Shown here piece by piece: positions 1 through 11,269 of a stretch of 64,000 bases of DNA. The stretch spans positions 73,723,493-73,787,492 of the forward strand of contig OZ024744.1 in NCBI GenBank assembly GCA_964016885.1. Direction: 5' to 3'. Made by a program: the position numbers and the translations under genes. Each line of letters begins with the position of its first letter. The first letter of the stretch is position 1. The notes below the pieces were generated by a model. That model did no database searches. It had not been told where the DNA came from and was given only the letters and a program-made list of their open reading frames with translations. Origin of the DNA: Eledone cirrhosa. Taxonomy: Eukaryota > Mollusca > Cephalopoda > Octopoda > Eledonidae.

Positions 1-1679
1 ACTGTTCAAAACATTATTGTGCTTACAGCTGTTTCCTCCAAACCGAGGTTTGGATTCTTCGGAGCAATTTATTAATACATGGACAGTTATATGACCTCCT
101 TTTCAGCCGCTTCAGACATTCCTTCCAAAACTTTAAGCCCAATATATAGCAATGTCGGACTGGAACCTAACACCACATCTAGCATCAAACACCAGAGACA
201 CACCTTATACTACATACCCAACACTAACTGATCTATTATAACACAAACAACGACATCCCTCTGGAACCCTTCGCAGGGAGAATACCCATTTATACCTCTA
301 CGTCAGGTGTGACAACATCCACCCACTTGAACGGTACTACACCGCTCTAAGGGTAATTTGAGCATGAATTGATCGGTTGGATAGTGTTGTGCAGAGGAAA
401 CACCTTCCTTAGACAGATGAAAAATGATTTAATCTAGTAACGCTGTTGAGCAGTAGGACCAGGCTGCTGAGCGCAGTGAGTGAATGCATTGCAACTGCCG
501 TGCGGGTTGTACATATATGGATGATCTGACGGTCAGAGAGGGGTTGCGAGGACTGCGGATTGACCTCTGGCCGGCCTGGGGATGATTATCTTTCGACATC
601 CAATGTAGCAAGCGTTGACCCAGAACTTACCAGAGATCATTGGGTCCTGAAGCAATCCTGCAATCACCGCGCCTGGTCCTATGAGTAGACTACAACCACA
701 GAGATCATTAATTTAGAATCCTCGCTCATCATCTATAATTTCCATTTGTGGCACCTTACGATGGGTTAATCCACCATAATAATATGATCACCTTCAGCAT
801 AACTTAATTAAACTACTCTATAGTTAATACACTTTATGCTTTAAAAATTTTCTTGGAGGATGCGCATCACCATAGAAATTAGGGTCTATATTGTGACACA
901 TTTTAATAGCTAGGTATAGAAACCCCGGAGTTACCTCCCCGCATGCATTAACTCCCCTTAGCCACACGCACACTTCCGGGTGGTATTCAATGGCGTTTCT
1001 CGAAACGTAACAGCCTCCTGTATTGAACTAAAGAACACCAGACTACGATCTCTAACTGGATTGTCAAACGCTCAATATCGGATTGTCGTGGATTATGTGA
1101 GGGGCATATAATCGAAAAATACACTCCCCTGACCATGAAAATGCCGAAGTACATGAAATACTTGACATCCCTTCGCTGTGCATCTCCAATACTTTTAACA
1201 CTTTTAATACTTGCACTATTTTTAATGCTTATAACATTTCTCCACACACAGACTATATCAATCATATAAAGAATTTGCCACCAGATCTACCAACCTAACA
1301 CTCTTGTTTACCTACCTAAGTGCCTCTACCACACATATCTCTCTGCCACACTATATAAACAAGACGCACATGCGTGCCACACATATAACATTTGCACTAT
1401 ATAACCGCTTATCTTCATGTTGTATTTTAACCTGTATTTTTGATTTTTGATTATACCTCTTAATATAAATGTAATCTCGAAGTGTGTACTGCCACTCTAA
1501 ATTCTGTAATGAATGTTGACCCACAATGTTTGAATATGTATCAATGTTTCAATATGTATCGGTATGTCTCTCGGCTGAAAAGAGGTCATATAACTGTCCA
1601 TGCATTAATAAATTGCTCCGAAGAATTCAAACCTCGGTTTGGAGGAAACAGCTGTAAGCACAATAATGTTTTGAACAGT
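1..1679. mobile_element. DNA element with long terminal inverted repeats, cut by window edge
   Basis: Bases 1-119 are the reverse complement of 1561-1679 with only a few mismatches; both arms hold the cores TGCTTACAGCTG and CCTCCAAACCGAGGTTTG. The pair encloses ~1.44 kb of AT-rich DNA in which I recognise no transposase or other coding motif. This looks like a non-autonomous DNA transposon or foldback element. The left end may lie outside the window, because the right arm is flanked by AT-rich DNA with no clear target duplication. Superfamily unknown. Confidence 0.7.
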
Positions 1680-1689
1680 TCTTTGATTC

Positions 1690-2465
1690 TTATATTTAAT
1701 ATATTTCATATATATATATATAAATATTATTTGTGACTAATCCCGGTATTTAAAAAAAAAAAAACCGCGATAATATTGCTTTTTGCTGAACTCCTTATTG
1801 TATAGTTTTTTTCGGAATGTTTTTGACTGTTGTTTCATGTAAACAAATATTCGTCTCATTCTGACGTCACCAACCCTGTTTTTCCACATATGCATTTTAT
1901 TTTCATAATCACGCCTGATGTTAAACTAGCCTGCTTTTAAATTCCCTTTTTGGCATATTAATCAGTGAGAATTTGGCTATCGTGTTGAGCTCTGCTGATG
2001 ATCGTATTCCAACCGTGACCATCTCCACTGAAAGTTTTCGTGAAATAGTCTTTTTCAAGACTATACAGAGCATTTTTAGTTGTCCCAAATTGAAGGATGA
2101 GTTTTTTATCATGAGTTAAGGCTCAATTGATTTTTCCCTGGATTTCACTAAATTCTGTTGGATAAATCTATATCCTGATTCTTTTTGAATTGAGTTTGAA
2201 TTATTTTTCCCACATCTTACGTTAACTATTTTCCCATTTTGACGCTATAGTCACTTATATATTATGGAATACTGTTGGCTTCTTGCTGAAATACTTTCTA
2301 TACCTTTCATTTTTATATACGTTCACTCACTCACTCACTGCTACTCCCTCTCCATCACTTCCTCCCGTTTGACCTGTGCGAAATCATTTCCTCACTCACA
2401 TTTCAACCAGGTTGGATGGTCTTCTTTTACTCTCGTCTACGATTTCACAGAACACGCCATTTTTT
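1690..2465. other. AT-rich DNA with no recognised feature
   Basis: AT-rich sequence with short A and T runs. The small open frames here show no domain, and no repeat partner was seen elsewhere in the window. Confidence 0.5.
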
Positions 2466-2469
2466 CATT

Positions 2470-2550
<81 letters not shown>

Positions 2551-2568
2551 TTGTATGTGTGTGTGTTT
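2470..2568. repeat. (AT)n followed by (GT)n microsatellite
   Basis: A near-perfect AT run to about 2534 passes into GT/GTAT units. Reading frames across it translate only as Tyr-Ile or Cys-Val repeats. Confidence 0.95.
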
Positions 2569-3030
2569 CAGAGAAAATAAAAGTATCCGTAAAGTGGATG
2601 TGCGTAACAAAAAGGATGACATATCTAAACCAGTTAGTTGTGCTCAAACATAATCAATGAGCTTGTGTAACCTAAATATCATGATGACACAAAGCATGTG
2701 CTCTCATCCACTAAACTTCAGTTTTTCTGATTCTTTCTGATGCAACACAGAATTTACCGAAGCAATGTGACATTATGCAATAATTCAGGTTTGGTTGGCG
2801 ATAACTTAACTGTGTTGAAACACGTGTAGAGCCTCGATTCTATGAATATATGTTTATTTGCACTCCAACAAATGTTCCCTAGATTTTCCTGATATCCCGT
2901 TCATATTATATACTAGACCACCCGTGACCGTTGGGTCACGTTCACTTCAAAATATAAAATAAAATTCATGTTCACTTAAAAATAATTTTTAAATAATTAA
3001 AATATACACAGTCGTATATAATTGGAAGGC
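2569..3030. other. Unique-looking AT-rich spacer
   Basis: No coding motif, RNA gene or repeat partner was recognised. The piece 2910-3000 is especially AT-rich. Confidence 0.45.
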
Positions 3031-3151
3031 CTATATATATACGTGTGTGTATGTATATATATAAATGTGAATATGTGTATACTTATATATATATGTATTT
3101 GTGTGTGTATATATATATTGGGTGTTTATGATCTATATACACTGGTCATAG

Positions 3152-3215
<64 letters not shown>

Positions 3216-3244
3216 TCATATATATATATATATATATATATAAG
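3031..3244. repeat. Compound AT/GT/AC microsatellite
   Basis: Alternating TATA, TGTG and CACA blocks, with an (AC)n at 3151-3170 and (AT)n up to 3242. It directly abuts the foldback element that starts at 3245. Confidence 0.9.
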
Positions 3245-3497
3245 AAGAAACGAAAGGAGATATGTGGTTACTAAAAACAAGGTTTAGGATGGTAGTTTGG
3301 ACGGAACAAGAGGAGAAAAGAAGAAAGAATCATTCGTCAGCTGTAATCCGCGATCCATATGTCTTAAATAAGCGCCGAAACATCTGGATCGCGGATTACA
3401 GCTGACGAAGGATTCTTTCTTCTTTTCTTCTCTTGTTCCGTCCAAACCACCATCGTAAACCATGTTTTTAGTAACCACACAGCTCCTTTCGTTTCTT
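3245..3497. mobile_element. Hairpin foldback element (MITE-like)
   Basis: The arms 3245-3356 and 3386-3497 are reverse complements along about 112 bp with few mismatches, around a loop of 29 bases. Matching blocks include CAGCTGTAATCCGCGATCC and GTTTGGACGGAACAAGAG. There is no coding capacity. The left side abuts an (AT)n tract. A non-autonomous DNA element is the likeliest reading; a template-switch palindrome is an alternative. Confidence 0.8.
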
Positions 3498-4003
3498 ATC
3501 ATTTTGTATTTACCGCTGTGACCCCCCTCCTCCTTACCTGTTTTGTTCGATCTGGGTTCCTACGACACTTTCGCATCGACTCTCCCCTTCTGTCTTCCCT
3601 TCTCCTCCTCTATCTCGTTTTCTCTCTCTCTCTCACTCTCTCTCACTCACTCACTCTCTCTCTCCCTCTCTCTTCTACGAGGGAGTCAGCACGCTAATAC
3701 CGTCTTCTGATTAGCGCACCCTGCCAGGCTTAAGTCTACCAGATTTGCTATAACTTACTTATCCTATTTTTTCACGATACTCATTTGCTTGTTTCTTTGT
3801 CCTGTGTCTTCCCTCGATGGGATCTGTTCACTTGTTCTTTTCTCCTTTTTTCCCCTTTTATCTTTCTTCCTCTCTCCTCACCGCTTTCTTCATTTGTTCT
3901 GCTTCCTCTTTTCCTTCTTTTTCCTTCCATTTTCTCTCCTTTTTCTCTTCTTTTTCTCCTGGCCTTTTGTGTAAGAGAGGGCCTCGGGCGCGCCGCGGAT
4001 CTC
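3498..4003. other. Pyrimidine-rich spacer
   Basis: CT-rich DNA with TCTC runs at 3620-3675 and TTTTCC-type runs at 3840-3960. The frames here are Phe/Leu/Ser-rich and low complexity; no gene was recognised. Confidence 0.5.
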
Positions 4004-4004
4004 T

Positions 4005-4106
4005 GTAAATAAGCGCTGAAACATCTGGATCGCGGGTTTACAGCTAACGAAGGATTCTTTCTTCTTTTCTCCTATTGTTCCGTCCAAACCACCATCCTAA
4101 ACCATA
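4005..4106 (+). mobile_element. Half copy of the foldback element
   Basis: Matches the loop and right arm of the element at 3245-3497, sharing AAACATCTGGATCGCGG and GAAGGATTCTTTCTTCTTTT, and stops at the (AT)n tract starting near 4107. The left arm is missing. Confidence 0.75.
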
Positions 4107-4128
4107 TATATATATATATATATATATT

Positions 4129-4161
<33 letters not shown>

Positions 4162-4192
4162 CTATATATATGTGTGTATATATATATATGTG

Positions 4193-4262
<70 letters not shown>

Positions 4263-4263
4263 A
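4107..4263. repeat. Compound AT/GT/AC microsatellite
   Basis: (AT)n, then (GT)n, mixed TATG units, (AC)n at about 4196-4245, then (AT)n. Confidence 0.95.
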
Positions 4264-4279
4264 TTTATTAATTCATCAT

Positions 4280-4910
4280 TGAGACACATATATATCTGTG
4301 ACTTTGTCTAGTTTGTGTATATGTAAAACTTTATATTTGATAATCTCCCATAAGGCTGAGATGCAATTTGGGCAATATTGGACTGCGCATTCTAGCAACC
4401 AGCGCACTCGCCGTAAGCCACCAATCATATTCTTTCTGACTTGACCACTGCCACGTCACAGTTCTTACCCATTTTGAATTCGTTTCTGGCGGGGATCACT
4501 TAAGAAAATTCTTTGTCCAAAGGAGTTTGCTTCCTGATGAGTTCGAAGCTTGAGATTTTATCCTTGATAGGATATTTCCGAAAGCGAACGAAACCCTAAG
4601 GGTAGAAACGTGATCCTGGTATGTGTATATGCATTTTTTCTTCTAACTTTAATTTTATACCTATTTGTGTATGGTTGACGGTATATTTAATCGATTTCCA
4701 CGTGCTATTGAAATGTTGGGTAAATATTCTATAGCGGTTGATCGCGAATAAATTGCTGTCGTTTATTTATCTACTATTTCTTCATAGGTGCCTTTTAATC
4801 TTATAGCCTGGTTTAATTGATTTTTTGTGTGGTTGATTATGCTAATTGGGAGAGGAAATGGTGTGTATATATATTATCAAATGATTCTATGGACATACTT
4901 TATAGTATAT
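4280..4910 (+). repeat. ~620 bp ribozyme-bearing repeat, copy 1
   Basis: This block is present in inverted orientation at 6221-6830; the two align over nearly their whole length with scattered mismatches and small indels. Shared stretches include GGGCAATATTGG, GCGGGGATC, GGTTGACGGTATATTTA and ATCAAATGATTCTATGGACA. There is no open frame of note. It carries a type I hammerhead fold in its first half. Both copies have the same end next to an (AT)n tract. The length, lack of coding and ribozyme suggest a retrozyme-like or Penelope-related non-autonomous element; that class is inference. Confidence 0.75.
4522..4616 (+). ncRNA. Type I hammerhead ribozyme candidate, copy 1
   Basis: All conserved hammerhead core parts are present in order. 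Stem I is GGA 4522-4524 plus GCTTC 4529-4533, pairing with GAAAC 4605-4609 (one C-A mismatch) and TCC 4614-4616 around an internal loop. CTGATGA is 4534-4540. Stem II is GTTCG 4541-4545 with CGAAC 4585-4589, capped by a TATCCT/AGGATA hairpin. GAAA is 4590-4593. Stem III is ACCC with GGGT around a TAA loop, followed by A4604. Predicted self-cleavage is 3' of A4604, after GUA. Hammerheads of this type are known in Penelope-like elements and metazoan retrozymes. Activity is not shown by sequence alone. Confidence 0.75.
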
Positions 4911-5014
4911 ATATATATTCACACACAACAACACCACTAGCTCTCTCCCTTCCATCTCCTTCTCTGATTCCTCTCCCTCTTTCTATGTTTCTCTTTTAAT
5001 CTACTCTCTCACAA

Positions 5015-5017
<3 letters not shown>
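4911..5017. other. AT and pyrimidine spacer
   Basis: A short AT run followed by CT-rich DNA leading into the (TC)n tract; no feature recognised. Confidence 0.5.

Positions 5018-5078
<61 letters not shown>
5018..5078. repeat. (TC)n microsatellite
   Basis: About 60 bases of nearly perfect CT dinucleotide. Confidence 0.95.
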
Positions 5079-5081
<3 letters not shown>

Positions 5082-5320
5082 TTCTGAAGCTACACAGAAA
5101 AAACCCATATCTCGGGAACCCGTGGTCCGATTTACGCGAGACCTGTTTTATTCCATTGTTATCCCTATTTCAGGATCAATTTCCTTTCAAATTATTTTCC
5201 CATTATGCGCCCTTTCGGCTGTATTACATTACAGACAAGCAAGCAAGCAAGCAATCAAGCAATCGCAGAGTTTTAGTAGTATATAGATAGATATATTGTA
5301 CACTTACACATACACAAACA
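5079..5320. other. Spacer without recognised gene
   Basis: Mixed sequence with a small AAGC-type repeat near 5237-5262; no domain recognised in its 70-codon open frame. Confidence 0.4.
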
Positions 5321-5324
5321 TAAA

Positions 5325-5462
<138 letters not shown>

Positions 5463-5719
5463 TAAGCATATATAACTGAAGTCAAAACCTCGATTGAGGG
5501 ATGTAAATTAGACAAACTAAAATAAGTCACTTTCACACATATAATATCCCTAACTGTAGTTTCTGGAATTAATCAACAGTACTAGTTATCTCAATAAATT
5601 CAGACTTATGTCTCCCCAATCAAGATTTTGGCATACGTTATATATGTTTAAATGCTTCACTGAGTTGAAACGTGTTTTTCATTGAGATACCCGACCAAAT
5701 TAGCGGTGACCAGTAACTT

Positions 5720-5722
<3 letters not shown>
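5463..5722. other. Spacer without recognised gene
   Basis: AT-rich, no coding or repeat signal recognised. Confidence 0.4.
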
Positions 5723-5723
<1 letters not shown>

Positions 5724-5794
<71 letters not shown>

Positions 5795-5818
5795 TACACA
5801 CACACACATATATATACT
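5724..5818. repeat. (AT)n microsatellite with short AC part
   Basis: About 67 bases of AT followed by a short (AC)n and TATATA. Confidence 0.95.
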
Positions 5819-6176
5819 TACTCCCTCTCTGCTACTCACCCTCTCTCCGCTAGCTCACGCCCTCCCTCTTCCGCCATGGTAAGCATTCTTTTCTCACGTT
5901 CCTACGGCTACAGTGAAGGTGTGTTTTTTTTCTCCAGTAAAACTCGCCAGATCTTATGTTCGAAATAAGTTGTTGACTTGATATTTTTTCCTATTTTTCC
6001 TCTTCGTGTCTACTTGCATTTTTTTTCTCCCCCCCCCCTTTTTTTAATCCCAATAACCTATTTTAGTTATTGTTCGCCATAGACTGAGGTATCTTGTCTC
6101 TAACGCGAAGAAAAACTTATGATTCCTAGCAGACAACTGACGATGGATATTTCCCTCTTACACCCGTATCTTTTAT

Positions 6177-6180
<4 letters not shown>
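5819..6180. other. Spacer without recognised gene
   Basis: CT-rich start, a poly-C/T stretch at 6018-6046, then mixed AT-rich sequence. No gene or named repeat recognised. Confidence 0.4.

Positions 6181-6220
<40 letters not shown>
6181..6220. repeat. (AT)n microsatellite
   Basis: Forty bases of AT directly abutting the end of the inverted ribozyme-bearing repeat. Confidence 0.95.
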
Positions 6221-6222
<2 letters not shown>

Positions 6223-6830
6223 TAAGGTATGTCCATAGAATCATTTGATAATATATATACACCATTTCCTCTCCCAATTAGCATAATTACCCACATACAA
6301 AATCAATTAGACCAGGCTATAAGATTAAAAGGCTCCCATGAAGAAATATTTGATAAATAAATGACAGCACCCTCTTCGCGGCCGACCGCAATATAATATT
6401 TACCCAACATTTCAACAGTACGTGGAAATTAACTAAATATACCGTCAACCATACACAATTATGTATAAAATTAAAGTTAGAAGAAATGCGTACACTCTTA
6501 CCAGGATTATATCTCTACCCTCGGGTTTCGTTGGCGTTTTGAGATATCCTATTAAGGATAAAATCTCGAGTTTCAAACTCGTCAGGAAACAAACTCATAT
6601 GACAGGTAATTTTCCAAAGCGATCCCCGCCAGAAACAGATTCAAAATGGCTAAGAATCGTGACGTGGCAGTGGTCAAGTTAGAAAGAATGTGATTGGTTG
6701 CTTACGGCGAGTGGGCTGGTTGCTAGAAAGCGCAGCCCAATATTGCCCAAATTGCATCTCAACCGAATGGGAGATTATTAAATATAAAGATTTACATATA
6801 CACAAACTAAACGAACGTCACAGATATATG
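6221..6830 (-). repeat. ~620 bp ribozyme-bearing repeat, copy 2 (inverted)
   Basis: Reverse-complement partner of 4280-4910. It differs by substitutions and small indels spread across its length, so the two are not a recent perfect duplication. The 73-codon and 108-codon frames on + lie antisense to the repeat and show no domain. With copy 1 it forms an inverted pair separated by ~1.3 kb. Confidence 0.75.
6503..6600 (-). ncRNA. Type I hammerhead ribozyme candidate, copy 2
   Basis: On the minus strand the core CTGACGA lies at 6584-6578; hammerhead core position 7 tolerates any base, so this still fits. GAAA is 6528-6525. The stem III/cleavage piece reads ACCC-GA-GGGT-A, ending at 6515-6514. 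Stem II closes GTTTG with CCAAC (one mismatch) around the retained TATCCT/AGGATA hairpin. Stem I is weaker than in copy 1 (G-U pairs). The fold is retained despite many substitutions, which supports past selection or descent from an active source. Confidence 0.65.
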
Positions 6831-7196
6831 TACATATTTGATATAGAGACATGTAAACATACCAGATATATAAATTTCCCTGTAAAGTGGAGAAAAAAAA
6901 TTATAAATAAATTTAATCGATTTTCGGACCTGATTGGACCATCATCGGAAGGTGTGTGTATATCCTACGAACAACCACAAAGAAACATATATTTAACGAC
7001 CTTTTATAACCATTAACTTTTAGCAATTGTCTGAAATTTGCATATTGTTAGCACTCATGTTAATAGTTAATTAAATATATGAAAATTAGTATAAACGGAT
7101 GAGTACATATATGAGGCCATGTGTGGGGTTTCTCCCAGGAATTACCCTAAAGTACAGTTCTCCCACTATTGGGCACTGGTCCTTGATGATATTCCT
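6831..7196. other. AT-rich spacer
   Basis: No coding motif or repeat partner recognised. Confidence 0.4.
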
Positions 7197-7388
7197 TGTG
7201 GATTGGCAGTATCGGTAGAGAGCCGGACGCCATTCTTTGACGCATAGAGTTACGGCCCTTGACATTCTGAGTTCAAATCCCGCCGAAGTTAACTTTGCCT
7301 TTCATCCTTACGGAGTCGATAAAATAAAGTACCAGTAATGCACTGGGTAATTGCTGGCCTTGTGCCAAAAGTAGAAACAATTATTGTT
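7197..7388 (+). mobile_element. tRNA-derived SINE (octopus-type), short-tail form
   Basis: Full copy: GGATTGGCAGTATCGGTAGAG is an A-box-like start and GAGTTCAAATCCCGCC a B-box, both internal Pol III promoter parts. A body with TTTCATCCTTACGG and GATAAAATAAAGTACCAGTA follows. It ends GGCCTTGTGCCAAAAGTAG, AAACA and (ATT)n. The same pattern recurs through the window on both strands. Confidence 0.92.
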
Positions 7389-7696
7389 ACTGTTTTCTAG
7401 TGTTATATATATTTACAATTTCTTTTATTTGTTATTCCCACTATTTTCTCTTCAGTGATGTCCTCTTTCTTTCACTTGATGTAAAATCCACGTTGTGTCG
7501 TTTACTTTGTATTGTCACCAATGTCTTGGCCCCTTGTAATTATTATTATTTTGTTTATTTGTCGACACTATTGCACATCGCTACTGCAAGTTTGTTATTA
7601 CTATTGTTACATAAAGTTATATATTGAACATTTGTTACCTTTTTATAAATACATCAACTAGGATCTTAGGAAGCTGGTTAGTATTAATCCCTGGAT
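7389..7696. other. AT-rich spacer with interrupted ATT units
   Basis: Contains scattered ATTATT and TTGTTA motifs; no gene recognised. Confidence 0.4.
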
Positions 7697-8847
7697 TTGA
7701 TCAAATGAAAGCTTTCGTTAAGGCCGGCCATTGTTATCTGGAAGCTGTCTTCAACGCAGCCTGTTTCGGTCCCGTCTTCACAGGCTGGATCGCTGCATTG
7801 CACAGTGGTATCTACTCGGGGGTCAAAGTAAATGGCTACATATCGGAACCTTTCCAGATAACACGATCGGTCTGTTGAGGGTGCCCTCTCTCTTTCCTTT
7901 GTACGTACTGTCTCTTAAGCCACTACTGCGGAAGCCGGGAGCAGTAAGTGCTGCATCGGAATATGCGTATGAGGTCACTGTTATGGTGTCAAACACCTCA
8001 GAATACACAACTTCTTAGAGAAATATGACGTAAGCAAAGATCAACCCGGAGAAGTTGATAGGTTTGCGCCTCCGAACCTGAAGAGGCAAATCTATGCCAT
8101 TCAACAGTGCCGTCGGACGCTTGAGAGATGTTCTGGTGAAGTTGCTCGGGGTCTGATTTAGAGCAGACCTCTAGCTGGATAAGAACTGGGACGAGGTAAC
8201 GAGTAGTTTAACCACTCTTACCCATAAATTGGCCAAGAGGAAGTTATCCCAGAAAGATTGAGTGGAGGTGACGAACGCTTGGACCGCGTCCGTCTATTAC
8301 CATTCATCTGTTACCACCAGACCATCATGCTTTGCCCCCGTCCATGCCCCTTCAAATTGGAGAGCCTACTTTTCAATTTCTTGTGGAAGGGACAGGTTCC
8401 ATTGGTGAAATGGTACATCTGCTGCCAGCATCCTCTACACAGACGGCTGGCCATGCCTCGGCTGATGATGTGCAAACATGTGCTCAGGCTACGACATCTC
8501 CTGATATTCCTAAATGCTGAATAGATGTGGTCACTGTTTGTGAGACATGTTTTTCCGCAGATCATCACTCTGACTAAGCTGCAGCCGTGAATCGAGCGAA
8601 GACAGAGGGTAAGGGCGCCACACTGCATGAATGCTGTTAGGCACTCTCATCCCTCTATAAGTCTAGCAATGCAGTCAGTGGACAAGTTGTTCCGGAGAAC
8701 TTACGAGCCAGGGACTATGGACAAATTTTCAGAAATCCATGGTTTGGCTGTGCTACCGGGGGCACAGCCAGTTCGAGACATACAAACTTAAAGGTATAGT
8801 AGTGCAGTCATCTGGACCTGAACGAAATGCACACAGAGCAATGAAAC
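7697..8847 (+). pseudogene. Tx1-like LINE fragment: decayed RT to C-terminal zinc knuckle
   Basis: The sequence follows ORF2 of the element at 17065-22886 from just after RT motif A (GATCAAATGAAAGCTTTCGT, equivalent to DQSKAF) through the palm, thumb and C-terminal region. It stops inside the zinc-knuckle codons at AAACCGT, where a (GTA)n tract begins. Stops and frameshifts break every frame: 7624-7878 and 7731-8018 cover the RT palm in different frames, and 8258-8524 the thumb/connection. There is no 5' part and no 3' UTR. It is a dead, doubly truncated copy and looks older than its neighbours. Confidence 0.85.
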
Positions 8848-8858
8848 CGTAGTAGTAT

Positions 8859-8915
<57 letters not shown>

Positions 8916-9000
8916 CAGTAGCAGCAGCAGCAGAAGTTGTAGTAGTAGTAGTAATAGTAGTAGTAGCACCAGCAGCACCATTATTATTATTATTATTATT
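8848..9000. repeat. (GTA)n passing into (ATT)n
   Basis: An AGT run of about 90 bases with AGC variants, then (ATT)n at 8980-9000. LINE fragments abut it on both sides, so it acts as a junction in the array. Confidence 0.95.
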
Positions 9001-9636
9001 GTGGAAGGGACGCGCTCCGATGGTCAGACGGTCCATCTGCTGTCAACACCCGCTACGTGGAGGGCTGGGCATGCCGTGGCTGATGATGCGCAGACACGCG
9101 CTCAGGCTACGACATCTCCACTTCTTCCTCGACGGTGATCAGGTGTGGTCGCCGTTTGCTAGACACGTCTTTCCCCAGCTCGTTTCCTTGACGGAGCTGC
9201 AGTCCTGGGTCAAGCGAAGACCGAGAGGGAGCGATTGGAGACTGGAATGTCTTCAGGCGTTCACGGCCCTCGACCAGTCAGGCAATGTGATCGGTGGAAA
9301 CTCCACCTTGGCGTTCTATAGAGGATTAGTGGAGGGGAAGGGCGACGATGTACTTGGGGAAACTCTAGGCGTCGACGAAAATCAACTAGCCAATCTCTTC
9401 GGAAGAACTTTCGGGCCTGGGCCTATGGACAAGGGTCACTGTGGCCTTTTAATGGGTTTTCTCCACAAATGTCGCTCGGAAGTCTCCCCCCTTTTGGGGA
9501 ATTTTTCATTGTTATTTTTTTTATTACATCCTCTGTTTTTTTTTACACGCAGAAATGCCCATTTGTACCGTCCTGTATTGTCCTGTACTGTCCTTAATGT
9601 CTACTTTATGTAAACCTTTGTGGTTAATAAAGAAAA

Positions 9637-9637
<1 letters not shown>
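9001..9637 (+). pseudogene. 5'-truncated, internally deleted Tx1-like LINE (C-terminal ORF2 and 3' UTR)
   Basis: Begins abruptly after (ATT)n at codons for the thumb/connection region (WKGRAPMVRRSICCQHPLRG) and stays open to 9613. At about 9431, right after the codons GPMD, the C-terminal knuckle region is missing and the 3' UTR follows directly, so the last codons are read through UTR. The 3' end is TTTGTGGTTAATAAAGAAAA and then (ATT)n, with an AATAAA signal. Closely related to 29480-30850. Non-functional. Confidence 0.88.

Positions 9638-9694
<57 letters not shown>
9638..9694. repeat. (ATT)n junction
   Basis: About 57 bases of ATT; serves as the 3' tail of the copy at 9001-9637 and as the left edge of the next truncated copy at 9695. 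Confidence 0.97.
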
Positions 9695-9881
9695 GGCTGG
9701 AAATCCGAGTCGGCTTACGCTGACGACGTCACCGTCGTGGGGTCGAGCACCAGACACGTCCAGATGCTCGGCACCGATCTCAAGGAATACGAAGCGGTGA
9801 CAGGAGCAAAGATAAACCAGGAAAAGTAGGTGGGCTTGCACCTCGGCACCTGCAGAGGCAAGTCCATGCCGTCCGACAGCG

Positions 9882-11069
9882 TTGTGGGGCGTTAGACGGA
9901 CGGACTGGTTAAATTGCTCGGGGTCTGGTTCGGACCGGAAAAACTGGAACGAGGTGTCGAGCAGGGTGGCCTCCTTCACCCAGAAATGGGCTGCGAGGAA
10001 GCTGTCCTTGAAAGGCCGGGCGGAAGTGGCGAATGCGTACATCGCATCCGTCATCTGCTACCGCCTCACCGTCGTCCCTTGCTCCAGCCCAACTCTCACC
10101 AAAATGGAGCGCCTCCTCTTCCGCTTTTTGTGGAAGGGACGCACTCCCATGGTCAGACGATTCATCTGCTGTCAACACCCGTTGCGTGGAGAACTAGGCA
10201 TGCCGTGGCTGATAATGCGCAAACATGCGCTGAGGCTGCGACATCTCTGGTGCTTCCTTGAAGGTGAACGGGTGTGGTCGCCGTTCGCCAGGCACGTTTT
10301 CCCACAGCTCGTCTCCTTGACGGAGCTGCAGTCCTGTGTCAGAAAAAGACCGAGGGATAGCGCTTGGAAACTGGAATGTCTCCAGGCGCTCACTGCCCAC
10401 TCCCAGTTGTGCACCAGTATCGGTGGAACATCCACCTCGGCGTTCTATAGAGGACTAGTGGAGGAGAAGAGCGACGACGTTCTAGGAGAGAGCCTGGGCG
10501 TCGAAGAAGATCAGCTGTTTGCTCTCTTCCGGAGAACTTTCAGCCCGGGGCCTATGGATAACTTCCAAAAATCCCTGGCCTGGCAGTGCTACCGGGGAGC
10601 GCTGCCGGTTCGAGATAAGCTCTACAGGCACGGAAGTGCAGTCAGCCGAGCCTGTCCGAGATGCGCGCAGAGCGACGAAACCGTTGTGCACGCACTTGTT
10701 CAGTGCCCGAGCATTGCTGACTTGTGGAGCTATGTCGAACAGTTGCTGTCACGTGTGGGATCGATCCGGTAGCCGACTGAGTCCATTGTGCTGATGGTCT
10801 CGCCGTCTTCCTTCGAGGAGGAAGGGCAGGCGGTTTTCATCTGCCTGGTGGCCATGGCGAAAGAGATTGTGTGGTGGACAAGGTTAAAAGGGTTGAAGAC
10901 AAACACTTTCCTCTTCGGCGAATCCCTAATTAACTTTTTCAAGTTTCACTTGAAGAGTAAAATCAGGGTGGCGAGGCAATTGCTGCCTTCTAGCAAGTTT
11001 GTTGAAAGGTGGGTGAATGTAGCGAGAATGGTCCGAGTGAACGGGACCGCTCTGAATATACGTCTGTAG
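9882..11069 (+). pseudogene. Tx1-like ORF2 C-terminal region with zinc knuckle
   Basis: The frame 9882-10772 (296 codons) covers the RT thumb/connection and the C-terminal domain. It includes an intact CX2CX8HX4C knuckle starting near residue 258 (CPRCAQSDETVVHALVQC), a motif thought to bind RNA or target DNA during target-primed reverse transcription. A stop at 10770 separates it from the last piece, 10788-11069, which continues the homologous C-terminus (FKFHLKSKIRVARQLL). In the relative at 29480-30595 both parts form one frame. No start codon of its own; the 5' part is lost by truncation. Confidence 0.85.
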
Positions 11070-11269
11070 TTTGAGAGATGGAAAAATTGATAGAGGGCGC
11101 TTGCCCTGCTGGCCAGGGTGGCCGTGGTCTTTTGTGTGGTTTTCGCCACGAGTAACCCTCGGAGGTTTCCCTCTTATTGGGGAATTTTTTATTGTTTCAA
11201 ATTTCATTTTTATTGTTTATATATATATATGTTTCTATGACCTATTTTTTCTTTTCTTATATAAATAAT

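Noticed and set aside
3386..3410. CTGACGA in the foldback element as a hammerhead core
   Set aside because: No GAAA and closing stem at the right distance in the right order.
7197..7388. Functional tRNA gene from the A- and B-box-like parts
   Set aside because: The pattern is repeated about twenty times with a non-tRNA body and tail, and no cloverleaf is complete; it is a SINE.
9524..10054. 176-codon minus frame with an Asn run
   Set aside because: Antisense to Tx1-like LINE pieces; the Asn run is the ATT tract.
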